Below, piece after piece: positions 9,260 to 19,736 of a DNA stretch of 64,000 nt (position 1 is the first letter of the stretch; each line of letters starts with the position of its first letter). The position numbers were made by a program, and so were the translations under genes. The notes beneath the pieces are model-generated. The model did no database searches, was not told where the DNA came from, and worked only from the letters and a program-made list of their open reading frames with translations. The stretch lies in the NCBI RefSeq assembly GCF_900115065.1, contig NZ_FOVE01000002.1, forward strand, positions 62,001-126,000, written 5' to 3'. The DNA comes from Formivibrio citricus (GTDB lineage: Bacteria > Pseudomonadota > Gammaproteobacteria > Burkholderiales > Chitinibacteraceae).

Positions 9260-10192
9260 ATGAAAATCGCCAACAATGTTACCGAACTCATCGGCAACAC
9301 GCCGCTGGTCCGTCTCAATCGCGTCACCGAAGGCCTTGGCGCGACGGTCGTGGCCAAACTGGAATACTTCAACCCTTCGCATAGCGTGAAGGACCGTATC
9401 GCCGTGGCGATGATCGATGCCGCCGAAGAGGCCGGCTTGATCGGCCCGGATACGGTGATCGTCGAGCCGACTTCCGGCAACACCGGAATTGGTCTGGCGA
9501 TGGTGGCAGCTGCGCGCGGCTATCGCCTGATCCTGACCATGCCGGAAACCATGTCCAGGGAGCGCCGCGCGCTGCTGCGCGGTTACGGCGCGGAGCTGGT
9601 GCTGACCCCGGGGCCGGACGGCATGGGCGGTGCGATCGCCAAGGCCAGGGAGCTGGTGGCGGCGAACCCGAATTATTTCCTGCCGCAGCAATTCGAGAAC
9701 CCGGCCAACCCGGAGATTCACCGCAAAACGACGGCCGAAGAGCTGTGGCGCGATACCGATGGCCAGATCGACATTCTGGTTGCCGGCGTGGGTACGGGCG
9801 GCACGATTACCGGTGTATCGGAAGTCCTCAAGGCGCGCAAGCCTTCGTTCAAGGCCGTGGCCGTGGAGCCGGATGCGAGCCCGGTACTCAGTGGCGGCCC
9901 GAAAGGCCCGCACCCGATCCAGGGCATCGGCGCCGGTTTTGTTCCGCCGGTGCTCAATACGGCCATCTACGACGAGGTGATTCGCGTTAACGCCGACGAT
10001 GCGTTTGCTACTGCCCGCGCACTGGCGACCAAGGAAGGCATTCTGGCCGGGATTTCTGCCGGTGCAGCGACTTGGGCCGCGCTGGAGCTGGCCAAGCGAC
10101 CGGAAAACGCCGGCAAGCTGATCGCCGTGATCATTCCCTCGTTCGGCGAGCGTTACCTGTCGACCAAGCTGTTTGAAGGCTTGGTGGATTGA
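9260..10192 (+). CDS. cysK: Cysteine synthase A (O-acetylserine sulfhydrylase)
   Basis: PLP enzyme making cysteine from O-acetylserine and sulfide in the cytoplasm. Visible are NPSHSVKDR with the Schiff-base Lys at about residue 44, the substrate loop PTSGNTGIG at about 71, the phosphate-binding GTGGTITG at about 176, and ISAGAA near 265. [10 protein letters not shown] is typical of CysK and not CysM. 310 residues is normal. The ATG at 9260 has GAAGGAATG upstream. The stop lies 8 bases from the end of the convergent CHASE-PAS gene. Confidence 0.95.
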   Translation: MKIANNVTELIGNTPLVRLNRVTEGLGATVVAKLEYFNPSHSVKDRIAVAMIDAAEEAGLIGPDTVIVEPTSGNTGIGLAMVAAARGYRLILTMPETMSRERRALLRGYGAELVLTPGPDGMGGAIAKARELVAANPNYFLPQQFENPANPEIHRKTTAEELWRDTDGQIDILVAGVGTGGTITGVSEVLKARKPSFKAVAVEPDASPVLSGGPKGPHPIQGIGAGFVPPVLNTAIYDEVIRVNADDAFATARALATKEGILAGISAGAATWAALELAKRPENAGKLIAVIIPSFGERYLSTKLFEGLVD

Positions 10193-10199
10193 AGAGTTG

Positions 10200-12437
10200 T
10201 CATTCGGTGGGTTGTGAACCGGAAGGCGGCCTTTGGGCCGTCTTTTCCATTTTGGCCGAAAGTGCGAGCCAGTCGCTCAGGTCGCGGAAGACGATGACGC
10301 TGCCGAGTATCTCGCCTTTTTCGTTGCGGATGCTGGTCACGGCTTCCTGAATGCAGAAAGTCAGCCCGAACCGGTTGAGCAGAATGGCGTTGCGGTGCGG
10401 CGGGAGTCTTGCTCCGCCTTGCAATGCCTGGCGCGAAAGGGAGGGCAACGGCAGGCGTGTTTCGTTGTCGATGACCTGGAAAACGCTTTCAACGCCTTGT
10501 CCGCTGGCTTCTTCGATTTCGTGGCCGGTGAGTGACAGCGCTACCGGGTTCATGTATTCCACTCGCCCGGACAGGTCGGTGGTGATCACGCCGTCAGAGA
10601 GGGATTCCAGCATGGCCATGAGCTTGAGCTTTTCCGCATGCAGGGCATCCTGCGCATGGCGGATGGCGCTGATGTCTCGCCCGACGCCGCGGTAGCCTGC
10701 AAATACGCCGTCTTTGTCCTGAATGGGTTTTCCCGACAACTGGATGACAAGCGGTTCCCCGTTGGCCTTCAGTGTCACAACCAGATCGCTGTAGGGTTCG
10801 CGGTCTTCGATGGTTTTTCGATGCAATTCCCATTGCTTTTCGTTCAGGTCGCCCAACCCCATCTCCCAGCGGCTGCGAGTGATTTGATGGACCGGGTTGA
10901 TGTCGTGAAGCTTGAACGGACCGCCGGACAGATAGGTAAAACGGGCTTCGGTATCCTGCTCCCAGAGCCAGTCTCCGGACAATTCCAGCATTTCGCTGAG
11001 CCGGGTACGGGCGAGATCGAGCATGGCAGCTTGTTCAACATGGTGACTGATGTCGCGCGCCAGCAGCGCTGAGCCGGTGTTGCAGCCGAAAGGGCTGCGG
11101 ATAGGAACGATCGTGGCTTCAAAGTGGCGAGTTTCACCGGATGGGGCGAGGTGCTGGCATGGCACCACCAGTGGCTCGGCGAGTTCGGCAAGTTCGGCGG
11201 TGGTCAGCAGTGGCTGCATGCCGTGCTCGGCGGCATCGAGCATGAATTCCTTGCGTGCCGCCGGATTCGCATATTCGATTCCGCCCTGGGCATCGCGGAC
11301 GACAAAAATGTCCGGCGTTTCGTTGGCCAGCGTTTCCAGCTTGTGTCGCCGCTCTTCCTCGCGGCGCAACTCCGATGGCGTACCGAGATTCGTGTTTCCA
11401 TAAATCCGGCCAATCGGGCTGCGGGAGGCCATGAAAAAAGCGTACAGCAACGACAGACCGATTCCTGCAGCCCAGACGGGCCAGTTGCCATGCTGGCCGG
11501 CGGGAATGAAACGGGAGGGGGCGGCACAGATTTCCAGCCGCCATTGTCGTCCGGGAAGGTTGATGATCCGGTTATTGCAGACGGTTTGGCCTTGCTGAGC
11601 GCCGTCGGGGTTCTTCGTTTCATGGATCAGTATTTCCGAACGGGCGGGAGTGCCGTTCATGGTTTGGTCCGTGTCGAAAAGCCTGAGAGTGTCGAAGCGG
11701 TTTAACTGCGCTTGGTCCAGCATGTGTTCGACACGGTATAACGCCGAGATGGCACCCAGGTAACGTGCTTTTCGTTCTGCGAGGTTCTGCGGATTTTGCC
11801 CGGCAGTGTAGACGGGGTAGTGCAGTGCAAAGCTCGTGGACGTCTCTGCGCCCGAACGGGCAAGCGGGCTGGCGATCCCGCGCCCTTCGTCGCGAGCACG
11901 GCCGATGGCCTGAACGGTTCCCTCCCTGCTGAGGAGGTCAAGCCCCAGATAGGTACGCGTGGAAGCATTGACCGGATAAAGGAAATCGACGGGCTGCAGC
12001 AACTCCTGCCCGGTCAGGGGGGTGATTTTGTAATCCCGGTAGGCGGGGTCGAATGATTCGCGGTTCTTTGCGACAAGGCGGTCAATTTTGTCCCGAGGGA
12101 TTTGCCGCGAAAAAGCGATGACGACGAATCCGGGCAGCCTTGCGAGCAGATTCTGGTTTTCGATGATATCCCGGAACGTATGGCGATCCATGTCTGGGCT
12201 GGCCATGAATGCACTTTGCAATCCCCGTAGCGCCTCGATTTGGGCCGCCAGACGGCTTTCAATTTGCAGCGCTGTGATTTCGGCGTTTTGCTCAAGCCGG
12301 GCCTCTGCTTGCTGTCTTGTATGTTTGCCATGCCACGAAGCGAGCAGGGCGGTTATCGCCAGTCCGGTCAGTAGCGTGAGCAACAGGATGCGCAGTCTGC
12401 GGAACAGTTTGCCAAGTTTTGTGCGGGATAGCTGCAT
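10200..12437 (-). CDS. CHASE-domain sensor with three PAS domains, no output domain
   Basis: Membrane sensor of unknown signal. From ATG 12437 it has 745 residues: membrane segment about 12-32, a periplasmic CHASE domain about 60-235 (LARLPGFVVIAFSR, RTYLGLDLLS), a second membrane segment near 290 (WPVWAAGIGLSLLYAFFMA), and three PAS/PAC units starting at LANETPDIFVV, MLELSGDWLWEQ and MLESLSDGVITTD. Such proteins normally end in GGDEF, EAL or histidine-kinase modules; here the chain stops shortly after the last PAS. A longer reading from 12557 would run through the leuA terminator, so it is rejected. No clear Shine-Dalgarno marks the chosen ATG. Confidence 0.82.
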   Translation of the reverse strand: MQLSRTKLGKLFRRLRILLLTLLTGLAITALLASWHGKHTRQQAEARLEQNAEITALQIESRLAAQIEALRGLQSAFMASPDMDRHTFRDIIENQNLLARLPGFVVIAFSRQIPRDKIDRLVAKNRESFDPAYRDYKITPLTGQELLQPVDFLYPVNASTRTYLGLDLLSREGTVQAIGRARDEGRGIASPLARSGAETSTSFALHYPVYTAGQNPQNLAERKARYLGAISALYRVEHMLDQAQLNRFDTLRLFDTDQTMNGTPARSEILIHETKNPDGAQQGQTVCNNRIINLPGRQWRLEICAAPSRFIPAGQHGNWPVWAAGIGLSLLYAFFMASRSPIGRIYGNTNLGTPSELRREEERRHKLETLANETPDIFVVRDAQGGIEYANPAARKEFMLDAAEHGMQPLLTTAELAELAEPLVVPCQHLAPSGETRHFEATIVPIRSPFGCNTGSALLARDISHHVEQAAMLDLARTRLSEMLELSGDWLWEQDTEARFTYLSGGPFKLHDINPVHQITRSRWEMGLGDLNEKQWELHRKTIEDREPYSDLVVTLKANGEPLVIQLSGKPIQDKDGVFAGYRGVGRDISAIRHAQDALHAEKLKLMAMLESLSDGVITTDLSGRVEYMNPVALSLTGHEIEEASGQGVESVFQVIDNETRLPLPSLSRQALQGGARLPPHRNAILLNRFGLTFCIQEAVTSIRNEKGEILGSVIVFRDLSDWLALSAKMEKTAQRPPSGSQPTE

Positions 12438-12518
12438 GGAGCGCCAATTGATAAGACCACCCTTCAATATGAAGCATCCTGGCTTGTTTTTCCAGTAATT
12501 GGCCTTCCAGGGAAAACA

Positions 12519-12549
12519 AAAAACCGGGAAAGGTTTCCCGGTTTTTTGT
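12519..12549 (-). terminator. Rho-independent terminator after leuA
   Basis: AAAAAACCGGGAAA, a short G/T loop, then TTTCCCGGTTTTTT: a perfect stem with an A-run before and a T-run after, so it can act in both directions. It lies about 20 bases beyond the leuA stop and upstream of the CHASE-PAS ATG, separating the two minus-strand genes. Confidence 0.9.
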
Positions 12550-12565
12550 AAGCGCATGGAGGGGC

Positions 12566-14350
12566 TTATACCTGCGGATTCAGTTTTTCCGTTTTTCCAT
12601 AAAGCTTGTTCAGCGCGGAGATATAGGCCTTGACGCTGGCGACAATGATGTCGGTATCCGCCCCTTGTCCGTTGACGATGCGTCCGGCCTTTTCCAGTCG
12701 CACGGTGACTTCGCCCTGGCTGTCGGTGCCCTGCGTGATCGCGTTGACGGAGTAGAGCTTCAGCTCCGCCCCCGACTGGACCAGCGATTCGACTGCCTTG
12801 AACGAGGCATCCACGGTGCCGTCGCCGTCCGCCTCGGCGCGACGCTCCTGCCCGGCTTCGGTGATGACGATCGAGGCGTGGGGCACTTCGCCGGTTTCGG
12901 AGGTGACCTTGAGCGATACCAGCTTGAAATGCTCATTGATGATGCTGATCATTTCGTCGGAGACGAGCGCATGCAGGTCTTCGTCGAACACCTCGCGCTT
13001 GCGGTCGGCCAGTTCCTTGAAGCGGGCAAAGGCAGCATTGAGCGCTTCTTCGCTTTCAAGCGTGATGCCGAGTTCCTGCAGCTTGGTCTTGAAGGCGTTG
13101 CGGCCCGAGAGTTTGCCCAGTGTCAGGCGGTTGGTGCTCCAGCCCACCGACTCGGCGCTCATGATTTCATAGGTTTCGCGGTGCTTGAGAACGCCATCCT
13201 GATGGATGCCCGATTCATGGGCAAAGGCGTTGGCGCCGACAATGGCCTTGTTCGGCTGAACCGGGTAGCCGGTGATCGTGGAGACCAGCTTGGACGAAGG
13301 AACGATTTGGGTAGTCTCAATACGCGTTTCCACGCCGAACACGTCCTTGCGAGTCTTGACCGCCATGACGATTTCTTCGAGCGAGGCATTGCCGGCGCGC
13401 TCGCCCAAACCGTTGATCGTGCATTCGACCTGCCGCGCACCGCCGAGAACCGCGCCGAGCGAGTTGGCGACCGCCATGCCCAGATCGTTGTGGCAGTGCG
13501 CCGACCAGACGACACGATCCGCGCCTGGTGTGCGGGTGATCAGGTCGCGGAAAAACGCCTCGGTCAGGTGAGGAACTGCATAACCCACGGTATCGGGCAC
13601 ATTCAGGGTGGTTGCGCCGGCCTTGATGACCTCGCCGAAGACGCGTACCAGAAAATCCGGATTGGAGCGCAGGGCATCCTCGGCGGAAAACTCCACGTCG
13701 TCGGTGAATTCCCGTGCAAATTTAACGGCCTTGACCGCGGCTTCCACCACTTCGTCCGGCTGCATGCGCAGTTTCTTTTCCATGTGGATCGGGCTGGTCG
13801 CGATGAAGGTATGGATGCGCTTTTTGGGCGCAGCCGCAATCGCCTCGCCGGCGATGCGGATGTCGTTTTCCGTTGCGCGGGCCAGCGAGCATATGGTCGA
13901 GTTCGTGACGATACGGGCAATCGCGCTGATGGATTCGGCATCGCCGGGGCTCGCTGCGGCGAAGCCGGCCTCGATGATGTCCACGCCCAGTTTTTCGAGC
14001 TGACGCGCGATGCGGATTTTTTCTTCGCGGGTCATGGAGGCGCCGGGGCTCTGCTCGCCATCGCGCAAGGTGGTATCGAAAATGTACAGACGCTCGCTCA
14101 TGGCTGGCTCCCTCATGACTGGCGCAGGGGCTGCGCCCGTGAAATAACGATGGATGTTGAAGGTGCGGCCCTGGCTGGCGGCAAGTTGCCCGAGCCGGGA
14201 GATCTGGTTCATGGGGATGCTGCCGCGTTCGCGCCACTTGTAAATGGCTGCGCGCGATACAGGCTCGTCAGGGAAGAGCCTGTTCAGCCCCTCTGCAAGC
14301 ACTCCCGGCCCGCCGAAATCAGCGATCAGCTGTTCGATGTCCAATTTCAT
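12566..14350 (-). CDS. leuA: 2-isopropylmalate synthase with N-terminal helix-turn-helix extension
   Basis: First enzyme of leucine synthesis (acetyl-CoA plus 2-oxoisovalerate). The catalytic part begins at [20 protein letters not shown], has [12 protein letters not shown] and ends with the leucine-binding regulatory domain; counted from that Met (14101) it is 511 residues, the normal LeuA length. The same frame is open for 83 more codons to ATG 14350, which has AGGAG nine bases before it. The extension contains a helix-turn-helix-like stretch ([17 protein letters not shown]). The internal ATG 14101 also has its own GGGAG six bases upstream, so both a fused and a normal protein could be made. 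Confidence 0.93.
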   Translation of the reverse strand: MKLDIEQLIADFGGPGVLAEGLNRLFPDEPVSRAAIYKWRERGSIPMNQISRLGQLAASQGRTFNIHRYFTGAAPAPVMREPAMSERLYIFDTTLRDGEQSPGASMTREEKIRIARQLEKLGVDIIEAGFAAASPGDAESISAIARIVTNSTICSLARATENDIRIAGEAIAAAPKKRIHTFIATSPIHMEKKLRMQPDEVVEAAVKAVKFAREFTDDVEFSAEDALRSNPDFLVRVFGEVIKAGATTLNVPDTVGYAVPHLTEAFFRDLITRTPGADRVVWSAHCHNDLGMAVANSLGAVLGGARQVECTINGLGERAGNASLEEIVMAVKTRKDVFGVETRIETTQIVPSSKLVSTITGYPVQPNKAIVGANAFAHESGIHQDGVLKHRETYEIMSAESVGWSTNRLTLGKLSGRNAFKTKLQELGITLESEEALNAAFARFKELADRKREVFDEDLHALVSDEMISIINEHFKLVSLKVTSETGEVPHASIVITEAGQERRAEADGDGTVDASFKAVESLVQSGAELKLYSVNAITQGTDSQGEVTVRLEKAGRIVNGQGADTDIIVASVKAYISALNKLYGKTEKLNPQV

Positions 14351-14478
14351 GTCCAATTTCTCCTGGCCGCATGAGCCCAGAATAAGAGCTTGAGCGACTT
14401 TTTGTCAAACATAATTTCTTGCGCATAAAAAAACAGCGGCGAGTGCCGCTGCTTTTGGTGTTTGCTTGGACTTTTTGT

Positions 14479-15243
14479 CTAATTTTGCGAAGGGACGGCC
14501 GGTTTCTGGTGGCGGACCAGGCAATACAGCAGGTAGACGTAGCCGGAAAGCGCGTAGCAGACAAAGAAGCCGAACAGGACGATGCCGGGCTCGAAGGCGA
14601 GCAGGCTGATGGCAAACACGATCAGCAGCAGCGCGAGGAAGGGCACCGTGCGGCGCATGTGGAATTCCTTGAAGCTCCAGAAGCGCACGTTGGAAACCAT
14701 GGTCAGTCCCGCGAACAGCGTGGCGGCGAGTGCTGCCCAGTTCAGGATTTGCGGGATGGGCTCCGGCGCCTTGGTGTATTCGTTGAACACCCAGACCAGG
14801 CCGGCAACCAGCGCGGCCGCAGCGGGAGAGGGCAGCCCCTGGAACCAGCGCTTGTCGACAGAGCCGACGTTGGTGTTGAAGCGAGCCAATCGCAGCGCTG
14901 CACCGGCGCAGTAAATGAAGGCCACGATCCAGCCCACCTTGCCAAAGCCCTTGAGCGCCCATTCGTAGGCCACCAGCGATGGTGCCACGCCGAACGAAAC
15001 CATGTCGGAGAGGCTGTCGAACTCGACGCCGAAAGCCGATTGGGTGTGGGTCATGCGCGCGACACGCCCGTCGAGGCCATCCAGGATCATGGCTGCAAAA
15101 ATGGCCATGGCGGCGTTGACGAAGTGGCCGTTCATCGCCTGAACCACGGCGAAGAAGCCGGCAAACAGGTTGGCCAGCGTGAACAGGTTGGGAAGAAGGT
15201 AAATGCTCTGTCGGCGCAAATTAAGCGGACGGTTGGGTTGCAT
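14479..15243 (-). CDS. pssA: CDP-diacylglycerol--serine O-phosphatidyl-transferase
   Basis: Integral membrane enzyme making phosphatidylserine. The CDP-alcohol transferase signature is complete: DGLDGRVAR, then G eight residues later and D-x3-D (FDSLSD). The 254 residues contain about eight hydrophobic segments. The ATG at 15243 has AGGAAAAC upstream. The frame stays open further 5' through psd, but those upstream codons are antisense-like shadow. It pairs with psd immediately upstream, which turns its product into PE. Confidence 0.95.
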   Translation of the reverse strand: MQPNRPLNLRRQSIYLLPNLFTLANLFAGFFAVVQAMNGHFVNAAMAIFAAMILDGLDGRVARMTHTQSAFGVEFDSLSDMVSFGVAPSLVAYEWALKGFGKVGWIVAFIYCAGAALRLARFNTNVGSVDKRWFQGLPSPAAAALVAGLVWVFNEYTKAPEPIPQILNWAALAATLFAGLTMVSNVRFWSFKEFHMRRTVPFLALLLIVFAISLLAFEPGIVLFGFFVCYALSGYVYLLYCLVRHQKPAVPSQN

Positions 15244-15281
15244 TGTTTTCCTGGTGGGGTGGTTAAGACCAAAACAACATC

Positions 15282-15929
15282 TTAGCCGAGTTCGGCGAGG
15301 ATTGTCTCGCTGGCGCGGACCTTGTCGCCGATCGCGACCTTGGGCCGGGCATCCAGCGGCAGGTAGATGTCGACGCGCGAACCGAAGCGGATGAAACCGT
15401 AACGCTGGCCGCGAGCGAGCGTGTCGCCAGCCTTGGTGTAGCAGAGAATGCGGCGGGCCACGAGGCCGGCAATCTGCACGAAGGTGATTTCGGTTCCGTC
15501 TGCCAGCTTGGCCAGCACGGCATTGCGTTCGTTTTCCAGCGATGCCTTGTCCAGCGCCGCATTCAGGAACGATCCGCCATGGTATTCGACTTTTTCCACT
15601 ACGCCATCGACCGGGCTGCGCTGCGAGTGTACGTTGAACACGTTCATGAACACGCTGATTTTCAGTGCTTCGCGGTTGCGGTAGGGATCGACGGCCTTGC
15701 CGACTACCACGATGCGACCATCTGCCGGGCACAGCACCGCCTTGGGGTCTTGCGGAATTTCGCGTTGCGGATCGCGGAAGAACTGCAGCACGAACAGCGC
15801 CAGAATCCACAGCGGCGCGGACCAGCTCAAACCGGCATAGATGTCGACCAGCGAAGCGGCGAGGATGATGCCGCCCAGAAACGGCCAGCCCTCGCGGGCG
15901 ATCAGGGGATGGGGATACACTTTGCTCAT
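15282..15929 (-). CDS. psd: Phosphatidylserine decarboxylase, short (archaeal-type) form
   Basis: Pyruvoyl enzyme converting phosphatidylserine to PE. The 215-residue protein has an N-terminal membrane anchor ([28 protein letters not shown]) and the family motif DGRIVVVG. The GS pair in [11 protein letters not shown] is the self-cleavage site that generates the pyruvoyl group on the small subunit. This short form is usual in betaproteobacteria next to pssA. The ATG at 15929 has AGGAAAAC; a Met 19 codons earlier lies in the preceding intergenic hairpin zone. Confidence 0.94.
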   Translation of the reverse strand: MSKVYPHPLIAREGWPFLGGIILAASLVDIYAGLSWSAPLWILALFVLQFFRDPQREIPQDPKAVLCPADGRIVVVGKAVDPYRNREALKISVFMNVFNVHSQRSPVDGVVEKVEYHGGSFLNAALDKASLENERNAVLAKLADGTEITFVQIAGLVARRILCYTKAGDTLARGQRYGFIRFGSRVDIYLPLDARPKVAIGDKVRASETILAELG

Positions 15930-15962
15930 GGTTTTCCTGAAAAAGGCCGGACAGAGAAAGAT

Positions 15963-16003
15963 AAAGGAATTGGCCTTGCGGGCCAATTCCTTTTTTCTTT
16001 TTT
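15963..16003. terminator. 13-bp hairpin between ilvC and psd
   Basis: AAAGGAATTGGCC (15963-15975), loop TTGCG, GGCCAATTCCTTT (15981-15993): a perfect 13-bp stem. The strong T-run (TTTTTTCTTTTTTT) lies on the plus-strand side; on the minus strand, where ilvC and psd run, only TTTATCTTTC follows. It probably attenuates and does not fully stop ilvC transcription into psd-pssA-leuA. Confidence 0.75.
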
Positions 16004-16025
16004 TACTGCGCCAAGAGGCTTGTGC

Positions 16026-17054
<1,029 letters not shown>

Positions 17055-17059
17055 TCAGG

Positions 17060-17112
17060 GTAGGGTGCGCTTGCGCGCCCCGGATTAAATGGTGCGCGCA
17101 AGCGCACCCTAC
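17060..17112. repeat. Perfect 19-bp inverted repeat (paired GTAG-type REPs) in the ilvN-ilvC gap
   Basis: GTAGGGTGCGCTTGCGCGC (17060-17078) and its exact reverse complement (17094-17112) are separated by 15 bases. Each arm begins with GTAG and can itself fold (GGGTGCGC-TT-GCGCGCCC), so this reads as two REP units facing each other, like an enterobacterial BIME. It lies inside an operon, where it would be transcribed. Confidence 0.8.
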
Positions 17113-17116
17113 GGTG

Positions 17117-17608
17117 TTAAATCTTCAAAATCCGCTCGCCGCGGCCGATGCCCGAGGCACCGGTGCGAACCGTTTCCAGAATGGCGGCTGAATCGATGGC
17201 CTTGATGAAGGCATCCAGTTTCTCGCCCGGGCCGGTCAACTCGATAGTGTACGTCTTTTCCGTCACATCGATGATACGGCCGCGGAAGATGTCGGTCATC
17301 CGCTTCATTTCTTCGCGATCCTTGCCGATGGCGCGGACCTTGATCAGCATGAGTTCCCGCTCGATGTGCTCGGATTCGCTTAGGTCGATCACCTTGACGA
17401 CTTCGACCAGCTTGTTGAGCTGCTTGGTGATCTGTTCGATCACGTCGTCCGAGCCGTGCGTGACGATGGTCATGCGGCTCATGGTCAGGTCTTCGGTGGT
17501 TTGCACCGTCAGCGAGTCGATGTTGTAACCGCGGGCGGAAAACAGCCCGGTGACGCGCGACAGCGCACCGGCTTCGTTTTCGATGAGAACGGACAGAATG
17601 TGGCGCAT
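17117..17608 (-). CDS. ilvN: Acetolactate synthase, small regulatory subunit
   Basis: Regulatory partner of IlvB that confers valine feedback. It starts MRHILSVLIENEAGALSRVT, an ACT domain with the conserved N-E-x-G-x-L-x-R valine-binding loop, and continues with the ALS_ss C-terminal domain (KVRAIGKDREEMKRM, ELTGPGEKLDAFI). 163 residues, as for IlvH/IlvN. The ATG at 17608 has GGGGAG five bases away; the frame extends 13 codons further upstream but has no RBS there. It starts 17 bases after ilvB ends. Confidence 0.96.
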   Translation of the reverse strand: MRHILSVLIENEAGALSRVTGLFSARGYNIDSLTVQTTEDLTMSRMTIVTHGSDDVIEQITKQLNKLVEVVKVIDLSESEHIERELMLIKVRAIGKDREEMKRMTDIFRGRIIDVTEKTYTIELTGPGEKLDAFIKAIDSAAILETVRTGASGIGRGERILKI

Positions 17609-17624
17609 GATTTTCTCCCCTTTC

Positions 17625-19388
17625 TCAGCAAAGATTGCCGTAGTCACGGTTGTTTTCGAACGGTGTCTGCTGCAGGTTGCGCATGTGTGCCGGCAGATCC
17701 ATCTGGTTCAGGCCCTTGCCGTTCTGCACCATCGGGAACACGTTTTCCGTGCCATCGGTGATGAAGTTGAGCAGCACGCAGCGATCCTTGTGCGTCGTGA
17801 ATGCTTCGCGCAGGGCGGGTTCTACGTCTTCCGGCCTTTCGATGCGCATGCCGACGTGTCCGTAGGCTTCGGCCAGCTTCTCGAAGTTTGGCAGCGCTTC
17901 CAGATAGGTCTCGGAATAGCGGTTGCCGTAGAACAGCTCCTGCCATTGCCGAACCATGCCCAGATAGCGGTTGTTCAGCAGGATGATCTTCACCGGGATG
18001 TGGTACTGCTTGGCGGTGGAAAGTTCCTGGATGTTCATCTGGATCGAGCCGTCGCCGGTAATGCAGGCCACCTGTGCGTCCGGGTTGGCCAATTGCGCGC
18101 CGATCGCGGCCGGCAGGCCGAAGCCCATCGTTCCCAAGCCGCCGGAGTTGATCCACTGCTTGGGGCGGCGGAACTTGTAGTACTGTGCGGTCCACATCTG
18201 GTGCTGGCCGACGTCGGAAGTGACAATGGCGTTGCCCTGTGTGACTTTGCAGAGCTTCTCAAGCACGAACTGCGGCTTGATGATTTCCGCCGATTTTTCG
18301 TAATGCAGGCAATCGGGCTTGCGCCAGGCTTCGACCTGCTTCCACCAGTCGGCCAGCCCTTCCGCGTTCGGGCGGGCGCCGGTTTCCTTGAGTACGGCGA
18401 TCAGGTCGGTCAGCACGTGCTTGACGTCGCCCACGATCGGGATGTCGACCTTGACGCGCTTGGCGATCGAGGACGGATCGACGTCGATATGGATGATCTT
18501 CTTCGGCTGCGCCAGGAAATGGTTGGGCACGGAGATCACGCGGTCGTCGAAGCGCGCGCCGATGGCGATCAGTACGTCGCAGTACTGCATCGCCAGGTTG
18601 GCTTCGAATGTGCCGTGCATGCCGAGCATGCCCAGGAAGTTTGGATCGGTGCCGTCGATGATGCCCAGGCCCATCAGCGTGTTGCTGCACGGGGCATTCA
18701 GCAGTTTCACCAGTTCGGTGACTTCCTGGCTGGCATTGCCCTGCACGGCGCCGCCGCCGACGTAGATCAGCGGACGCTTGGCTTCACCGATCAGGTGCAC
18801 GGCCTTCTTGATCTGGCCCGGATGTCCCTTGGTCGGCGGGTTGTAGCTGCGGATCGCGATCGAGGCCGGATAGCTGAATTCGGTCTTGTTGATTGTGACA
18901 TCTTTCGGCACGTCGATGACCACCGGACCGGGGCGGCCCGTGGTGGCGATATGGAAGGCTTTCTTGATGGTCACAGCCAGATCGCGCACGTCCTTCACCA
19001 GGAAGTTGTGCTTCACGACCGGACGCGAGCAACCCACCATGTCGACTTCCTGGAAGGCATCCAGACCGATGGCCGGCGTGCCGACCTGACCGGAAATCAC
19101 GACCATCGGAATCGAATCCATATAGGCCGTGGCAATGCCGGTGATGCCGTTGGTGGCGCCGGGGCCGGACGTGAGCAGGGCTACGCCGACCTTGTTGCTG
19201 GAACGCGAATAGGCGTCGGCAGCGTGGGTCGCGGCTTGCTCGTGCCGTACCAGCACGTGTTTGAATTTGTCTTGCTTGAAGATGGCGTCGTAGATTTCCA
19301 GAACGGCGCCACCGGGATAGCCGAAGACGAATTCAACGCCTTCTTCGGCCAGACAGCGCGTAATGATTTCTGCACCCGAGATTTCCAT
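17625..19388 (-). CDS. ilvB: Acetolactate synthase, large catalytic subunit
   Basis: TPP-dependent enzyme forming acetolactate and acetohydroxybutyrate. Domains in order are the TPP-binding N domain with the catalytic Glu in RHEQAATHAADAYSR, the central FAD/TPP-like domain, and the TPP C domain with the GDGS...N motif (ITGDGSIQMNIQELS to LLNN). From ATG 19388 it has 587 residues, the usual size. A 30-codon longer reading (to 19478) lacks the family's N-terminal sequence. First gene of the run ilvB-ilvN-ilvC-psd-pssA-leuA. Confidence 0.97.
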   Translation of the reverse strand: MEISGAEIITRCLAEEGVEFVFGYPGGAVLEIYDAIFKQDKFKHVLVRHEQAATHAADAYSRSSNKVGVALLTSGPGATNGITGIATAYMDSIPMVVISGQVGTPAIGLDAFQEVDMVGCSRPVVKHNFLVKDVRDLAVTIKKAFHIATTGRPGPVVIDVPKDVTINKTEFSYPASIAIRSYNPPTKGHPGQIKKAVHLIGEAKRPLIYVGGGAVQGNASQEVTELVKLLNAPCSNTLMGLGIIDGTDPNFLGMLGMHGTFEANLAMQYCDVLIAIGARFDDRVISVPNHFLAQPKKIIHIDVDPSSIAKRVKVDIPIVGDVKHVLTDLIAVLKETGARPNAEGLADWWKQVEAWRKPDCLHYEKSAEIIKPQFVLEKLCKVTQGNAIVTSDVGQHQMWTAQYYKFRRPKQWINSGGLGTMGFGLPAAIGAQLANPDAQVACITGDGSIQMNIQELSTAKQYHIPVKIILLNNRYLGMVRQWQELFYGNRYSETYLEALPNFEKLAEAYGHVGMRIERPEDVEPALREAFTTHKDRCVLLNFITDGTENVFPMVQNGKGLNQMDLPAHMRNLQQTPFENNRDYGNLC

Positions 19389-19736
19389 CGGTTCAATCCC
19401 CGTCTCGTTGTTGAAAAGGTATGCGAGTGGTCCTGCTGATCGGTGGCGAGTACCCAAGCGTGAAATGGAAAGATGCAAGGCGCATCGTTCTAGTCACGAG
19501 ATCCGTCTTTCAGGATGATTTGAGTACTCCCATCAGCAGTCCATGTACCGGGCTTGCCGCCGCCGCGTCGGGCTTGTGACCCAATGGACGACCAGATGTG
19601 TTTGTGTAGCGGTGCCAGTCGGCGCCAGCGCGCCGAGTCGGTCACGCAGGCAAAAAAGCTTGGATGAGCTGTCAACGGTAACTGATTGCCCGCGTTAATG
19701 CAAGTATTGTGGAGAGGATCGGGCGCCTTTGTTACC
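19389..19736. other. Divergent intergenic region ilvB / ECF sigma gene
   Basis: About 350 bases that must hold the promoters of the ilv run (minus) and of the sigma operon (plus). I see a small GC hairpin (GGCGC-CAGC-GCGCC, 19621-19634) but no leader peptide rich in Ile/Val/Leu codons, no T-box and no convincing -35/-10 pair. The minus frame at 19490-19738 has no recognisable features. Confidence 0.4.

Noticed and set aside
10193-10250. Frameshifted output domain behind the CHASE-PAS gene
   Set aside because: The next bases belong to cysK on the other strand; no GGDEF, EAL or kinase motif in any frame.
12665-14374. 569-codon open frame on plus opposite leuA
   Set aside because: Antisense shadow of high-GC leuA; no domain, no RBS, and the minus frame is unmistakably LeuA.
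15244-15810. N-terminal extension of PssA to 443 residues
   Set aside because: Overlaps psd in another frame and lacks family similarity; ATG 15243 has a good RBS.
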